55,499 nt of DNA from PKWO01 sp036384915 (GTDB lineage Bacteria > Pseudomonadota > Gammaproteobacteria > Burkholderiales > Burkholderiaceae_D): contig DASVLJ010000077.1 in NCBI GenBank assembly GCA_036384915.1, positions 1 to 55,499 of the forward strand, given 5' to 3'. Made by a program: the position numbers and the translations under genes. Shown piece after piece: positions 1 to 8,510 of the stretch (its first letter is position 1; each line of letters begins with the position of its first letter). The notes under the pieces are model-generated. The model had not been told where the DNA came from, ran no database searches, and saw only the letters and a list, made by a program, of their open reading frames with translations.

Positions 1-524
1 GTGTAGAACGACCACATGAGCGCCGCGCCGACGAACAGCAGGTCGCCGCGCCAGGCGTCGGGCGCCACGCCGGCTGCCGGATGCAGCACCGCGCCGAGCT
101 TGACGGCAAGCACGCCGGATACCAGCAGCGCCAGCCCTGCAACAGGAATGCGTTCGCGCCGGTCCAGCATCCATTTTGCAAGAAGCGCCGTGAACAACGG
201 GGTGAACGCCGGATAGATGAGCGAGCTGTGCGAAGACGGCGACCAGGTGAGGCCGCCGATCAGCACCGCGTTGTAAAGCGGTCCCGCCAGCAGCATGAAT
301 ACTGCTGCGCGGCGCCAGCCCAGTCCGCCGGCATGCAAGGGATCGCGCCGCAGGAACAGCGGCAGCATCAGCAGGCCGCTGGCGGTAAAGCGCAGCAGCG
401 TCAGGTCGAAGGCATTGAGGCCGGCGCGGTAGCCGAAGGTCGCGACGACAGGCTGTGCACCCCATACCAGCGCGACGGCAAGGCCGTAGAGATAGCCGCG
501 CGCATCCAGCGAGGTTTCCTTCAT
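1..524 (-). CDS. EamA/DMT-family membrane transporter, 5' part only
   Basis: Reading the minus strand from the ATG at 524 gives a hydrophobic protein (starts MKETSLDARGYLYGLAVALV) that runs off the left window edge after about 174 residues. Alternating hydrophobic helices with small polar turns (VWGAQPVVATFGYRAG near residue 20, then an LLRFTASGLLML helix and a PLYNAVLIGGLTW helix) are typical of the first EamA repeat of drug/metabolite transporters of the inner membrane. The ATG overlaps the stop of the chemoreceptor gene as ATGA, so the two are probably co-translated. Substrate cannot be told. The C-terminal half lies outside the window. Confidence 0.8.
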   Translation of the reverse strand, partial: MKETSLDARGYLYGLAVALVWGAQPVVATFGYRAGLNAFDLTLLRFTASGLLMLPLFLRRDPLHAGGLGWRRAAVFMLLAGPLYNAVLIGGLTWSPSSHSSLIYPAFTPLFTALLAKWMLDRRERIPVAGLALLVSGVLAVKLGAVLHPAAGVAPDAWRGDLLFVGAALMWSFY

Positions 525-2185
525 CCGCGGAGTCCAATGCGGGGCGCGGTGTCGCCGACGACGCGCATCACGGGTTTGCCGCCAGCACGTGGCGGTGCAA
601 CCGGCAGGCGTTCCACCTGAACATGCGGCGTCGCTGCATCGCCTTCCTGCAGCTTGAACACCGCCACCGATTCCGCCAGCTTGCCGACCTGCGACTGCAT
701 GCTTTCGGCTGCGGCCGCAGCCTGTTCCACCAGTGCTGCATTCTGCTGCGTCATCTCGTCCATCTGCGCGATGGCGCGATTGATTTCCTCGATGCCGCTG
801 CTCTGTTCCTGGCTCGCGGCGGTGATTTCACCCATGATGTCGGCCACGTGCTTCACCGACGTGACGATCTCATCCATGGTGTCGCCCGCTTCGTCGACCA
901 GCTTGCCGCCGGCATCGACCTTTTCCACCGAGTCGTTGATCAATGCCTTGATCTCTTTCGCTGCGCCAGCGGAGCGTTGCGCCAGGTTGCGCACTTCGGC
1001 GGCGACGACGGCGAAGCCGCGACCCTGTTCACCGGCACGCGCTGCTTCCACTGCCGCGTTCAGCGCGAGGATGTTGGTCTGGAACGCAATGCCGTCGATC
1101 ACGCTGATGATGTCGACGATCTTGCGCGAGCTTTCCTTGATCGAGCCCATGGTCTCGACCACGTTGCCGACCACCGTGCCGCCGCGTACCGCATGCTCGG
1201 AAGCCGATACCACGAGCTGGTTGGCCTGGCGCGCATTTTCCGCGTTTTGCCTTACTGTCGACGTCAGTTCTTCCATGGTCGAGGCGGTTTCCTCGAGCGA
1301 ACTGGCCTGCGTTTCGGTGCGCTGCGACAAGTCGAGATTGCCGGTGGCGATTTCGTTCGAGGCGGTCGAGATCGTTTCGGTGCCGCTACGCACTTCGCCG
1401 ACGATGCGCACCAGGCTTTCGCTCATGTCTTTCAGCGCCTGCAGCAGCTTGCCGGTTTCGTCGGAGGATTCGACCACAATACGCTGGGTCAGGTCGCCCA
1501 GCGCCACCTTCTGCGCCACCGACACCGCTTCGTCTATCGGGCCGGAAATGGCGCGGATCAGCCACGTGCCGACCACGATGCCCGCCAGGGCGCCGAAGAT
1601 CACCAGCGCGCTCGATACATAGAAGAAATTGTTGTATTGCCCCTGCGACTTTTCATACTCGTCCTTGGCCACGCTCAGTTGTAGTTTGATCAAATCCGAG
1701 AGGCCCGCTTGCAGCAGCGGGGTCTGCTCGAGCATGGCACCGTTGACGATGTCTGTGGCGGTCTTCGTATCTTGGGCGCGCATGGCCGCTACGACAGGCC
1801 TAATGATGCTGCCTGCGTAGTTCTTGCGCATTTCGCCGAATTTCTCCGCCAGCTTTCGTTCCTCCGGCGTGAGAGCGTTCGCCATGTATTCATCCCAGGA
1901 CTTACCGATCACGACGAGTCCGTTGTCGATCTGGTCCATCCGGGCGCCGGCCTTGGCCAGGTCACCCGAGATCGATTGCGCCGCCAGGTATTGGTTGAGC
2001 AGGATGGTGCGCGCTACCGTGTCCAGCTGCCCGAGTGCGACGACGCGGTCCTGGTACACCGTCTTGAGTGAAGCATTGACGGTGGAAAGGCTTGTCAGGC
2101 CGCCTATGCCTATGGCCAGCATCAGGAACGATAGCAGGCCGATGACGAAAATCAGGCGCGATTTGATGGTGAGATTTCTCAACAT
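521..2185 (-). CDS. Methyl-accepting chemotaxis protein (Tar-like, 554 aa)
   Basis: Inner-membrane chemoreceptor. TM1 at about residues 12-31; a helical periplasmic sensor of about 155 residues of the four-helix-bundle kind; TM2 at about 188-211; a HAMP segment; then a long cytoplasmic signalling rod. The hairpin tip that binds CheW and CheA is clear (IDGIAFQTNILALNAAVEAA, then RAGEQGRGFAVVAAEVR). No C-terminal CheR/CheB tether pentapeptide (NWETF type) is seen; the tail ends RIGLRG. A strong GGGGAG-like ribosome site precedes the ATG. It sits directly downstream of cheW (49 bp), so receptor and coupling protein are probably co-expressed. Ligand unknown. Confidence 0.95.
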   Translation of the reverse strand: MLRNLTIKSRLIFVIGLLSFLMLAIGIGGLTSLSTVNASLKTVYQDRVVALGQLDTVARTILLNQYLAAQSISGDLAKAGARMDQIDNGLVVIGKSWDEYMANALTPEERKLAEKFGEMRKNYAGSIIRPVVAAMRAQDTKTATDIVNGAMLEQTPLLQAGLSDLIKLQLSVAKDEYEKSQGQYNNFFYVSSALVIFGALAGIVVGTWLIRAISGPIDEAVSVAQKVALGDLTQRIVVESSDETGKLLQALKDMSESLVRIVGEVRSGTETISTASNEIATGNLDLSQRTETQASSLEETASTMEELTSTVRQNAENARQANQLVVSASEHAVRGGTVVGNVVETMGSIKESSRKIVDIISVIDGIAFQTNILALNAAVEAARAGEQGRGFAVVAAEVRNLAQRSAGAAKEIKALINDSVEKVDAGGKLVDEAGDTMDEIVTSVKHVADIMGEITAASQEQSSGIEEINRAIAQMDEMTQQNAALVEQAAAAAESMQSQVGKLAESVAVFKLQEGDAATPHVQVERLPVAPPRAGGKPVMRVVGDTAPRIGLRG

Positions 2186-2234
2186 GGCGATGCTCTCCCC
2201 TGGCGATGCCGTGGCGGTTACGGGGTTATGGCGC

Positions 2235-2720
2235 TTAGCCCACGCTATCGACCAAGCCCATCTCCGGGCTGGTCATTAGTTTGTCGATATCGATCAGGAT
2301 CAGCAGCCGCTCTTCGAGCGTGCCGAGACCCGTCATGTATTCCGAATTGAAGGCAGTGCCCATGTCGGGTGCCGGTTTGATTTGTTCGGCTGTGAGCGCG
2401 ATCACGTCGGAGACGCTGTCGACCACCATGCCGGCAATGCGTCCGCCAATATTGAGAACGACGACCACCGTAAGCTGGTTATAGGTCGGTTCGCCCAGGC
2501 GGAACTTGATGCGCATGTCGACCACGGGCACGATGGCGCCGCGCAGGTTGATTACGCCCTTGACGAAATCGGGTGCATTGGCGATGCGCGTCGGCATTTC
2601 GTAGCCGCGCAATTCCTGCACCTTGAGAATGTTGATGCCGTATTCTTCCTTGCCCAGCCTGAAGGCCAGGAACTCGTTGTTGGCGGCGTCGGTGCCGGCT
2701 TCGGCATTGTTTTGCATCAT
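2235..2720 (-). CDS. cheW: Chemotaxis coupling protein CheW
   Basis: 161-residue CheW-domain protein that bridges chemoreceptors and the CheA kinase. Visible family features are EFLAFRLGKEEYGINILKVQEL near the N-terminus, the conserved GVINLRGAIVPVVDMR block around residues 56-71, and VVVVLNIGGRIAGMVVDSVSDV in the second half. Two adjacent ATG codons (2720 and 2717) follow a GAAGGA ribosome site; the first is used here. The gene is followed by the MCP gene in the same direction. Because no cheA is in view this may be an extra receptor-linked CheW rather than the main che-operon copy. Confidence 0.93.
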   Translation of the reverse strand: MMQNNAEAGTDAANNEFLAFRLGKEEYGINILKVQELRGYEMPTRIANAPDFVKGVINLRGAIVPVVDMRIKFRLGEPTYNQLTVVVVLNIGGRIAGMVVDSVSDVIALTAEQIKPAPDMGTAFNSEYMTGLGTLEERLLILIDIDKLMTSPEMGLVDSVG

Positions 2721-2945
2721 GGCATTTTCCTTCGGGAGAATACATGTGCCTGCACGGACGAGTGAAATGTCGGTTCATTTCAAATCCGCAACAAAAGAGT
2801 AGCAGAGACTCGCCGTTTGCGCGACGCATACCGCGGCATTTTTATGCCGTATGGAAGCGCGCGCAACACTTTGGTGCCGGAGGGGCAAGGGTAAAGGCGG
2901 GAAAACGTAAATTTTACTTTTGCCGCACTGAAACCGAATGGAAAT

Positions 2946-4259
2946 TCAAGTCAGGCGGTTCTTGGCCAAGGGGGGATTCTTGGCGAAGTATTTCTTGATG
3001 CCTTTCAACACCGCATCAGCCATCTGGTCTTGATAGCCGTCGTCAGTCAGCTTTTCTTCTTCTTCCGGGTTCGAGATGAAGGCTGTTTCGATCAGGATAC
3101 TGGGAATGTCGGGCGCCTTCAAGACAGCGAAACCGGCTTGTTCCACGGCCCCCTTGTGCAGCTTGTTGATGCCGCCGATTTCGCCCAGCACGTCCTTGGC
3201 CAGCTTCATGCTGTCGTTGATCTGCGCGGTGGTGGAAAGATCGAGCAGCACGCCCGCCAATTGCGCATCGTGCGACTTGATGTTGACGCCTCCGATCAGG
3301 TCGGCCGCATTTTCCTTGTTGGCCAGCCAGCGCGCCGTGGTCGAGGAGGCGCCTTTTTCCGATAGCGCGAATACCGAAGAGCCGCGCGCGGTCGGCTCGA
3401 TGAAACCGTCGGCGTGGATCGAGACGAACAGGTCGGCCTGCACCTTGCGCGCCTTTTGCACGCGCACCGGCAGCGGCACGAAGAAATCCGCATCGCGTGT
3501 CAGCATCACACGCATATTGGGCTGGTCTTCGATCTTGGCCTTGATGCGCTTGGCGATTTCCAGCACCACATCCTTTTCGCGGTTGCCGCCGTGGCCGATG
3601 GCTCCGGGGTCTTCGCCGCCATGGCCGGGATCGAGCGCGATGGTGATCATGCGCGTGACTTGTTGCGGCTTCTCCGCTTCCGCCTCGGGCAGATTACGTT
3701 TGGATACCGGCGCCGCGGGTTGCGGCTTGTCGTCGCGCCATTCGCCGCGTGCAATCAGGGCCGCGATCGGGTCTTGTGCGTTGACCGGATAGAGATCGAA
3801 TATCAGCCGGTGCTGGTAGCCGCCCACGGGCGCCAGTGTGAACACTTGCGGGTTTACCTCTTCCTTGAGGTCGAATACCAGGCGCACCACGCCGGGCCGG
3901 TTTTGTCCGACACGCACCTGCTTGATGTAAGGGTCGTCGCCCTGCACCTTGGCCACCAGGTCTTTCAGCGCCGCGTTCAGCTCCAGCCCTTCGATATCGA
4001 CCACCAGGCGGTCCGGGTTCTTGACCAGGAAATGCGTCGCCTTTAAATCGCTGTCGTTTTCCAGCGTGACGCGCGTGTAGTCTTCCGAAGGCCAGACGCG
4101 CACGGCCAGGATTTGCGACGCATGCGCCTTCCGCGCGGGCAGGCTGGCGCATACGGAAAGCAACAGGGTGGCGCCGGCTTTCAACACGGTGCGGCGCGTG
4201 GTGTTGGTACGGGCTTTTGTTGTGGGCTTCACGGCGGCGGGTTTCAAAGCGGGCTTCAC
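2946..4259 (-). CDS. amiC: N-acetylmuramoyl-L-alanine amidase AmiC, Tat-exported
   Basis: Periplasmic zinc amidase that cuts the peptide from MurNAc during daughter-cell separation. The N-terminus has a Tat motif (TRRTVLK, residues 21-27) followed by a hydrophobic stretch and an A-x-A-like cleavage site (KAHAS). An AMIN localisation domain covers about residues 50-160 and the Amidase_3 catalytic domain runs from ITIALDPGHGGEDPG (about 206-219) to the end, including the late Glu in ILIETAFISNPEE. 437 residues is normal for AmiC. The start is a GTG at 4259 overlapping the tsaE stop as GTGA; a second in-frame GTG lies nine codons on. It belongs to a tsaE-amiC pair common in proteobacteria. Confidence 0.95.
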   Translation of the reverse strand: MKPALKPAAVKPTTKARTNTTRRTVLKAGATLLLSVCASLPARKAHASQILAVRVWPSEDYTRVTLENDSDLKATHFLVKNPDRLVVDIEGLELNAALKDLVAKVQGDDPYIKQVRVGQNRPGVVRLVFDLKEEVNPQVFTLAPVGGYQHRLIFDLYPVNAQDPIAALIARGEWRDDKPQPAAPVSKRNLPEAEAEKPQQVTRMITIALDPGHGGEDPGAIGHGGNREKDVVLEIAKRIKAKIEDQPNMRVMLTRDADFFVPLPVRVQKARKVQADLFVSIHADGFIEPTARGSSVFALSEKGASSTTARWLANKENAADLIGGVNIKSHDAQLAGVLLDLSTTAQINDSMKLAKDVLGEIGGINKLHKGAVEQAGFAVLKAPDIPSILIETAFISNPEEEEKLTDDGYQDQMADAVLKGIKKYFAKNPPLAKNRLT

Positions 4260-4750
4260 AAATTCGGCGCGAACTTCAAACGGTCCAGGCAGCGCGTGCC
4301 CTTGGCGGACAATGCCTGTAATTCTACCTCACGTCCTTCGCGCCCATCTCGGGGCAGGGATAAATAGACGGCAATGTCGGGTGCGGGCAACACCGGTTCC
4401 GCTTTTTCCGGCCATTCGACGATACAGACATTGCGCTCATTGAACTCTTCGCGAAAACCGGCATCGAGAAATTCCTCCGGGCTGCCCATACGGTAGAGAT
4501 CGAAATGCATCAATTGCAAGTGCTTCCCGGCAATCGTCAGAGCATAGGGCTCGGCCAGCGTATAGGTCGGGCTCTTGACATGGCCGGCATAGCCGGCGGC
4601 ATGCAGCAAGGCGCGTGTCAGCGTCGTCTTGCCGGCGCCGAGGTCGCCGTGCAGGTGGATCGCCAAACCCGGTTCGAGCGCCTTGGCCAGGGCCGCGCCG
4701 AGCGCCATCGTGCCGGCTTCATCGTGCAAGAGGTTTTGGTAGTGCTGCAT
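4256..4750 (-). CDS. tsaE: tRNA t6A biosynthesis ATPase TsaE
   Basis: 164-residue ATPase needed, with TsaB, TsaC and TsaD, for N6-threonylcarbamoyl-adenosine at tRNA position 37. The Walker A loop GDLGAGKTTLTR is near residue 37-48, followed by the family motif VKSPTYTLAEPY and the HFDLYRMGSPEEF segment. The ATG at 4750 is chosen: upstream in-frame codons to 4873 would overlap the divergent queG gene and lack family similarity. Its stop overlaps the amiC start. TsaD, the partner enzyme, is encoded elsewhere in this window (15219-16247). Confidence 0.95.
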   Translation of the reverse strand: MQHYQNLLHDEAGTMALGAALAKALEPGLAIHLHGDLGAGKTTLTRALLHAAGYAGHVKSPTYTLAEPYALTIAGKHLQLMHFDLYRMGSPEEFLDAGFREEFNERNVCIVEWPEKAEPVLPAPDIAVYLSLPRDGREGREVELQALSAKGTRCLDRLKFAPNL

Positions 4751-4784
4751 CGAATAAAATGGTGGTATTGATTCTTTTAATATT

Positions 4785-5870
4785 ATGCAAGAAAACTCCG
4801 CCATCGATCTCGGCGACCTCGCCGCATCCATCAAGACCTGGGCCCGCGAGCTTGGCTTTGCAGGCCTGTCCATCGGCGAGGCGACGCTGGCTGACGACGG
4901 GCGTGGCCTGCAGGAATGGCTGGATAACGGCTATCACGGCGAAATGGATTACATGGCTGCGCACGGCAGCAAGCGCGCCCGCCCGGCCGAGCTCGTGCCC
5001 GGAACCGTGCGCGTGATCAGTGCGCGCATGAACTACCTGCCGCAATCGGGTGCAGAAGATTGGCGCGGCGCGGAAGCTGCGCGCCTGCAAAATGGCACGG
5101 CGGCAACAGTGTCGGTCTATGCGCGCGGGCGCGACTATCACAAGGTCCTGCGCGGCCGCTTGCAGCAACTGGCCGAACGCATCGGCGCCACGGTAGGCGA
5201 TTTCGGCTACCGCGTCTTCACCGATTCCGCGCCGGTGATGGAAGTGGCTCTCGCCGCGCAATCAGGATTGGGCTGGCGCGGCAAGCATTCGCTGCTGTTG
5301 AGCCGCGAAGCGGGTTCGATGTTTTTCCTTGGCGAGATCTATACCGATTTGCCGCTTCCCCTTGATGCTCCTGTCGCCGATCGCTGCGGCACATGCAGCG
5401 CCTGCCTTGCCGCTTGTCCCACGCAAGCCATCGTCGCACCCTATAAGGTCGATGCGCGGCGCTGCATCTCTTACCTGACCATCGAGTTGATGGGCAGCAT
5501 TCCCGAAGAATTCCGGCGCGCGATCGGCAACCGCGTACTCGGCTGCGACGATTGCCAGCTTGCCTGCCCCTGGAACAAGTTCGCGCAGCGCGCCGTGCTG
5601 CCCGATTTCGAAGTGCGCAATGGCCTCGATGGTGCGACGCTGGTCGAACTGTTCGGCTGGAGCGAAGAGGAATTTTTGCGCAGGATGGAAGGCAGCGCGA
5701 TACGGCGTATCGGTCACGAGCGTTGGCTGCGCAATATTGCCGTCGCACTCGGCAATGCGCCGACTACATCCGAGGTTGTAGTTGCGCTCGAAGCGCGACG
5801 CGACGATGCCTCCGAATTGGTGCGGGAACATGTCGCATGGGCACTTGCGCAACATGAATCCGCCGCATAA
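4785..5870 (+). CDS. queG: Epoxyqueuosine reductase QueG
   Basis: Cobalamin-dependent iron-sulfur enzyme catalysing the last step of queuosine formation in tRNA (epoxyqueuosine to queuosine). 361 residues. Two [4Fe-4S] cluster motifs are visible, CGTCSACLAACP at about residues 199-210 and CDDCQLACPWN around 255-265, following the QSGLGWRGKHSLLL segment typical of the active-site domain. The C-terminus has HEAT-like helices (RWLRNIAVALGNA). It is divergent from tsaE with only 34 bp between the starts, so their promoters overlap; both are tRNA-modification genes. Confidence 0.95.
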   Translation: MQENSAIDLGDLAASIKTWARELGFAGLSIGEATLADDGRGLQEWLDNGYHGEMDYMAAHGSKRARPAELVPGTVRVISARMNYLPQSGAEDWRGAEAARLQNGTAATVSVYARGRDYHKVLRGRLQQLAERIGATVGDFGYRVFTDSAPVMEVALAAQSGLGWRGKHSLLLSREAGSMFFLGEIYTDLPLPLDAPVADRCGTCSACLAACPTQAIVAPYKVDARRCISYLTIELMGSIPEEFRRAIGNRVLGCDDCQLACPWNKFAQRAVLPDFEVRNGLDGATLVELFGWSEEEFLRRMEGSAIRRIGHERWLRNIAVALGNAPTTSEVVVALEARRDDASELVREHVAWALAQHESAA

Positions 5871-6265
5871 GGCATTTGCTGCGCTGCACATTGCAAATCG
5901 TTTAATTGTTTTCGATGTCAAATACCTCAACAAGGCCTTGTCCGCAAGCGCACTGTTGTAGTTTGGACGCGTAGAGTCATCGAGCTGCAAAATTACTGGC
6001 GCATTACGCAAAGCTTTTGGTAAAGTGCTGACTTACTCGAATTTGCCCAAGGTTTGAGCAGGCGGTAGGGGTGTGGTATCGCCTGTTTCCGGGGCCCGAT
6101 TCAGAAGAAAATAAGAAGACATACGATTAGCCTCGTAGAACAGGATTTTGAAGGCGGCGGGGAATAATAACGGTATCGATACCGAGGATGTACGAGGAGA
6201 CATGCGTTTCACATAAAGCCGCTGGGGCATAGCCAACAAGCGGCAGGGAACGCAAGCCGTATTTC
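5871..6265. other. Gene-free stretch with several hairpins; possible small RNA
   Basis: No convincing protein gene is seen here. From about 6059 the sequence folds into a series of short perfect stems: CAGGCG/CGCCTG (6059-6064 with 6080-6085), TACGA/TCGTA (6122-6126 with 6133-6137), the palindrome CGGTATCGATACCG (6171-6184) and GCCGCT/AGCGGC (6218-6223 with 6239-6244) enclosing GGC-ATA-GCC. It ends at the intrinsic terminator at 6266. I do not recognise a known RNA family. Confidence 0.4.
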
Positions 6266-6298
6266 AAGGCGCATCGCGAGATGCGCCTTTTTCTTTTC
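6266..6298 (+). terminator. Strong rho-independent terminator
   Basis: A perfect 10-bp stem (AAGGCGCATC / GATGCGCCTT) with a GCGA tetraloop is followed by TTTCTTTT. The U-rich tail is on the plus strand only, so it ends transcription running rightward, about 400 bp past queG and before the GST gene. Confidence 0.9.
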
Positions 6299-6326
6299 CG
6301 GGAATGTGCGCGCAATGCGCTACACT

Positions 6327-6351
6327 GGGCGCTCCTTTTCAAGGAGCCCCC
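6327..6351 (+). promoter_or_regulatory. Hairpin burying the ribosome site of the GST gene
   Basis: GGGCGCTCCTT (6327-6337) pairs with AAGGAGCCCCC (6341-6351) across a 3-base loop with a single mismatch. The Shine-Dalgarno sequence AAGGAG (6341-6346) is inside the stem and the GTG start follows at once at 6352, so translation may be limited by this structure. Confidence 0.5.
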
Positions 6352-7023
6352 GTGCTTAAACTTATCGGCTTCCCCGTCAGCAACTATGTGAACATGGTGG
6401 AATTCGCCTTGCTGGAAAAAGGCATTCCCTACGAATACGTGCTCACGTTTCCCGACCAAAGCGATGCCTTCCTGGCCAAGAGTCCACGCGGCAAGGTGCC
6501 CGCGCTCGAGACGCCGCACGGCTATCTGGCCGAAGCCAGCGTCATCATGGAATATCTCGAGGATCTCGGGCAAGGCAAGCCCCTGTTGCCGTCCGACCCT
6601 TACGAGAGGGCCAAGGTGCGCGAGCTGGTCAAGCAGATCGAAATCTATATCGAGTTGCCGGCGCGCTCCTGCTTCGCCGAAGCGTTGTTCGGCGGCACGC
6701 TGCCCGATGCCATCAAGGCGAAGGCAAAAGACGAGTTGATTGCCGGCTTCGCCGCCATCAAGCGGCAGGCGAGGTTCGCCCCCTATATGGCCGGCGCGGA
6801 ATTGACCCTGGCCGACATCATGTTTTACTTCGCCGCCGATCTCGCCTCCACGGTCGCACAGCGGCTGTTCGGTTTGCCGCTGCTCGATGAGTTGCCCGGT
6901 GCGAGAAGCCTGCTCGACAAATTGGGCGGGAACCCGCACCTGCAGAAGATCAAGGCGGCGCGCGATGCGGCGTTGCCCGCCTTCGTGGCAGGCGTTCAGG
7001 CGAAAATGGGGATCAAACGCTAA
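6352..7023 (+). CDS. Glutathione S-transferase family protein
   Basis: 223-residue soluble GST-fold protein. The N-terminal thioredoxin-like half shows SNYVNMVEFALLEKG and KVPALETPHGYLAEASVI, the conserved cis-Pro and Glu-Ala-Ser region that binds glutathione; the C-terminal helical half contains LTLADIMFYFAAD. The GTG at 6352 is preferred because AAGGAG lies 5 bp upstream and the GST fold begins at once; the longer open frame from 6304 adds sequence with no family likeness. It starts a tight plus-strand cluster (ogt 9 bp downstream). Substrate unknown. Confidence 0.9.
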   Translation: MLKLIGFPVSNYVNMVEFALLEKGIPYEYVLTFPDQSDAFLAKSPRGKVPALETPHGYLAEASVIMEYLEDLGQGKPLLPSDPYERAKVRELVKQIEIYIELPARSCFAEALFGGTLPDAIKAKAKDELIAGFAAIKRQARFAPYMAGAELTLADIMFYFAADLASTVAQRLFGLPLLDELPGARSLLDKLGGNPHLQKIKAARDAALPAFVAGVQAKMGIKR

Positions 7024-7032
7024 AATCGAGGC

Positions 7033-7563
7033 ATGCAAAAGATCGCTGCACGGGATGCCATCTTCTCCGCCATCGTCGAAGCACCGTTCGGCGCGGTGGG
7101 GGTGCGCACGGAAGACGGCGCCGTGCGCGAGCTGACCTATCTGCCGGCCAGCTTCGTTGAGAAAGCGCCCACCGATGCCGTCGCGGAAGAAGCCGCGCGC
7201 CAGGTAGGGCGCTATATCGAGGAGCCCGATTTCCGCTTCGACTTGCCCTTGGCCGTCGTCGGCACCGAATTCCAGCGCAAGGTATGGCAAGTCATCAGCG
7301 CCATCCCGCGTGGGCAAGTGCGAACCTATGCCCAGGTGGCCAACACGATCCGCTCGGCACCGCGCGCCGTGGGCCAGGCTTGCGGCAACAATTGGTTCCC
7401 CATCGTCATTCCCTGCCATCGCGTCACCGCCACGGGCGGCCTGGGCGGCTTCGCCCATCACGACGATGAGCACGGCTTCCATCTTAACGTCAAGCGCTGG
7501 CTGTTGCGCCACGAAGGCGTGCTCCCCATGGGTTTCGATTTCGATGGGCCGCAAGCCAGCTGA
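7033..7563 (+). CDS. ogt: Methylated-DNA--protein-cysteine methyltransferase
   Basis: Suicide DNA-repair protein that moves alkyl groups from O6-methylguanine to its own cysteine. 176 residues. The C-terminal domain is typical: FQRKVWQVISAIPRGQVRTY, then RAVGQACGNN (Asn hinge and helix-turn-helix) and the active-site IPCHRV with the acceptor Cys at about residue 128. The N-terminal half is short and lacks the Ada metal-binding cysteines, so this is Ogt/MGMT type. Its 3' end overlaps the xerD start by 20 bp. Confidence 0.93.
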   Translation: MQKIAARDAIFSAIVEAPFGAVGVRTEDGAVRELTYLPASFVEKAPTDAVAEEAARQVGRYIEEPDFRFDLPLAVVGTEFQRKVWQVISAIPRGQVRTYAQVANTIRSAPRAVGQACGNNWFPIVIPCHRVTATGGLGGFAHHDDEHGFHLNVKRWLLRHEGVLPMGFDFDGPQAS

Positions 7564-8470
7564 AAAGCCCGAACTGAGTGCCGACAGCCAGGCCTTGATC
7601 GACGAATTCTGCGATACGCTCTGGCTCGAAGACGGCTTGGCGAAAAATACGCTCGATGCCTACCGGCGCGATATGAGCCTGTTCGCCCACTGGCTGCATG
7701 GCGACAGCGGCAAAGCCTTGCTGGCCGTCGAGGCGGACGATCTGAACCGCTACTTCAGCGCGCGCCACGCCGCGACCAAGGCCACGTCGGCCAACCGCCG
7801 GCTGGCCGTGCTGAAACGCTTTTACCAATTGGCCTTGCGTCAGCACCGCGTGACCAGCGATCCCTGTCTGCGCATGAAGTCGGCCAAGCAGCCGCCGCGC
7901 CTGCCGAAGACCCTGACCGAAGCGCAAGTGGAAGCCTTGCTTGCTGCCCCCGACGTCGGCACGCCGCTGGGTTTGCGCGACCGCACCATGCTCGAACTGA
8001 TGTACGCCAGCGGTTTGCGCGTGTCCGAGCTGGTGTTGCTCAAAACGGTCGAAGTCGGCATGAACGAAGGTGTCCTGCGCATCACGGGCAAGGGCAGCAA
8101 GACGCGTCTCGTGCCCTTCGGCGAAGAGGCGCGCGGCTGGATCGAGCGCTATCTGCGCGACGGGCGCGGCGCCATCCTGGCCGGCCAGATGGCCGACGCC
8201 CTTTTCGTCACGGCGCGCGGCGGCGCCATGACGCGCCAGATGTTCTGGACCCTGATCAAGAAATATGCCTTCGACGCGGCAGTCAAGGCGCCGCTCTCGC
8301 CGCACACGCTGCGCCACGCATTCGCCACCCATTTGCTGAACCATGGGGCCGATTTGCGCGTGGTACAACTGCTGCTCGGCCACGCCGATATCTCGACCAC
8401 GCAAATTTATACCCACGTCGCGCGCGAACGCTTGAAGCAGCTTCATGCCCAGCACCACCCGCGCGGGTAG
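7544..8470 (+). CDS. xerD: Tyrosine recombinase XerD
   Basis: 308-residue site-specific recombinase that with XerC resolves chromosome dimers at dif. The N-terminal SAM-like core-binding domain (about 13-105) precedes the catalytic domain. The six catalytic positions are visible: Arg159 in SGLRVSEL, Lys183 in GKGSKTR, His254 and Arg257 in HTLRHAF, His280 in LLGHADIS and nucleophile Tyr289 in TQIYTH. The ATG at 7544 lies inside the end of ogt in another frame; the longer open frame starting at 7310 overlaps ogt almost fully and is rejected as the start. XerD rather than XerC is judged from overall sequence and is less certain than the family. Confidence 0.9.
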   Translation: MGRKPAEKPELSADSQALIDEFCDTLWLEDGLAKNTLDAYRRDMSLFAHWLHGDSGKALLAVEADDLNRYFSARHAATKATSANRRLAVLKRFYQLALRQHRVTSDPCLRMKSAKQPPRLPKTLTEAQVEALLAAPDVGTPLGLRDRTMLELMYASGLRVSELVLLKTVEVGMNEGVLRITGKGSKTRLVPFGEEARGWIERYLRDGRGAILAGQMADALFVTARGGAMTRQMFWTLIKKYAFDAAVKAPLSPHTLRHAFATHLLNHGADLRVVQLLLGHADISTTQIYTHVARERLKQLHAQHHPRG

Positions 8471-8510
8471 TAAAATAGCAAGAAAAACACAACCAAAGAA
8501 AAGAACCTAC

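Noticed and set aside
2834..2849. CGGCAT-TTTT-ATGCCG hairpin between amiC and cheW
   Set aside because: Short stem without a U-run on either strand; it lies upstream of cheW and not at a gene end, so it is not called a terminator.
6033..6239. Short minus-strand frame (68 codons) in the queG-GST gap
   Set aside because: No good ribosome site for its first start, no recognisable family, and it overlaps the structured plus-strand region. A 29-codon inner start after CGAGG cannot be excluded but is unsupported.
6001..6298. 6S RNA or another known structural RNA in the queG-GST gap
   Set aside because: The conserved 6S strand segments, RNase P or tmRNA core motifs could not be matched on either strand.
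6127..7554. 475-codon open frame on the minus strand over the GST and ogt genes
   Set aside because: Shadow of two well-defined genes on the plus strand.
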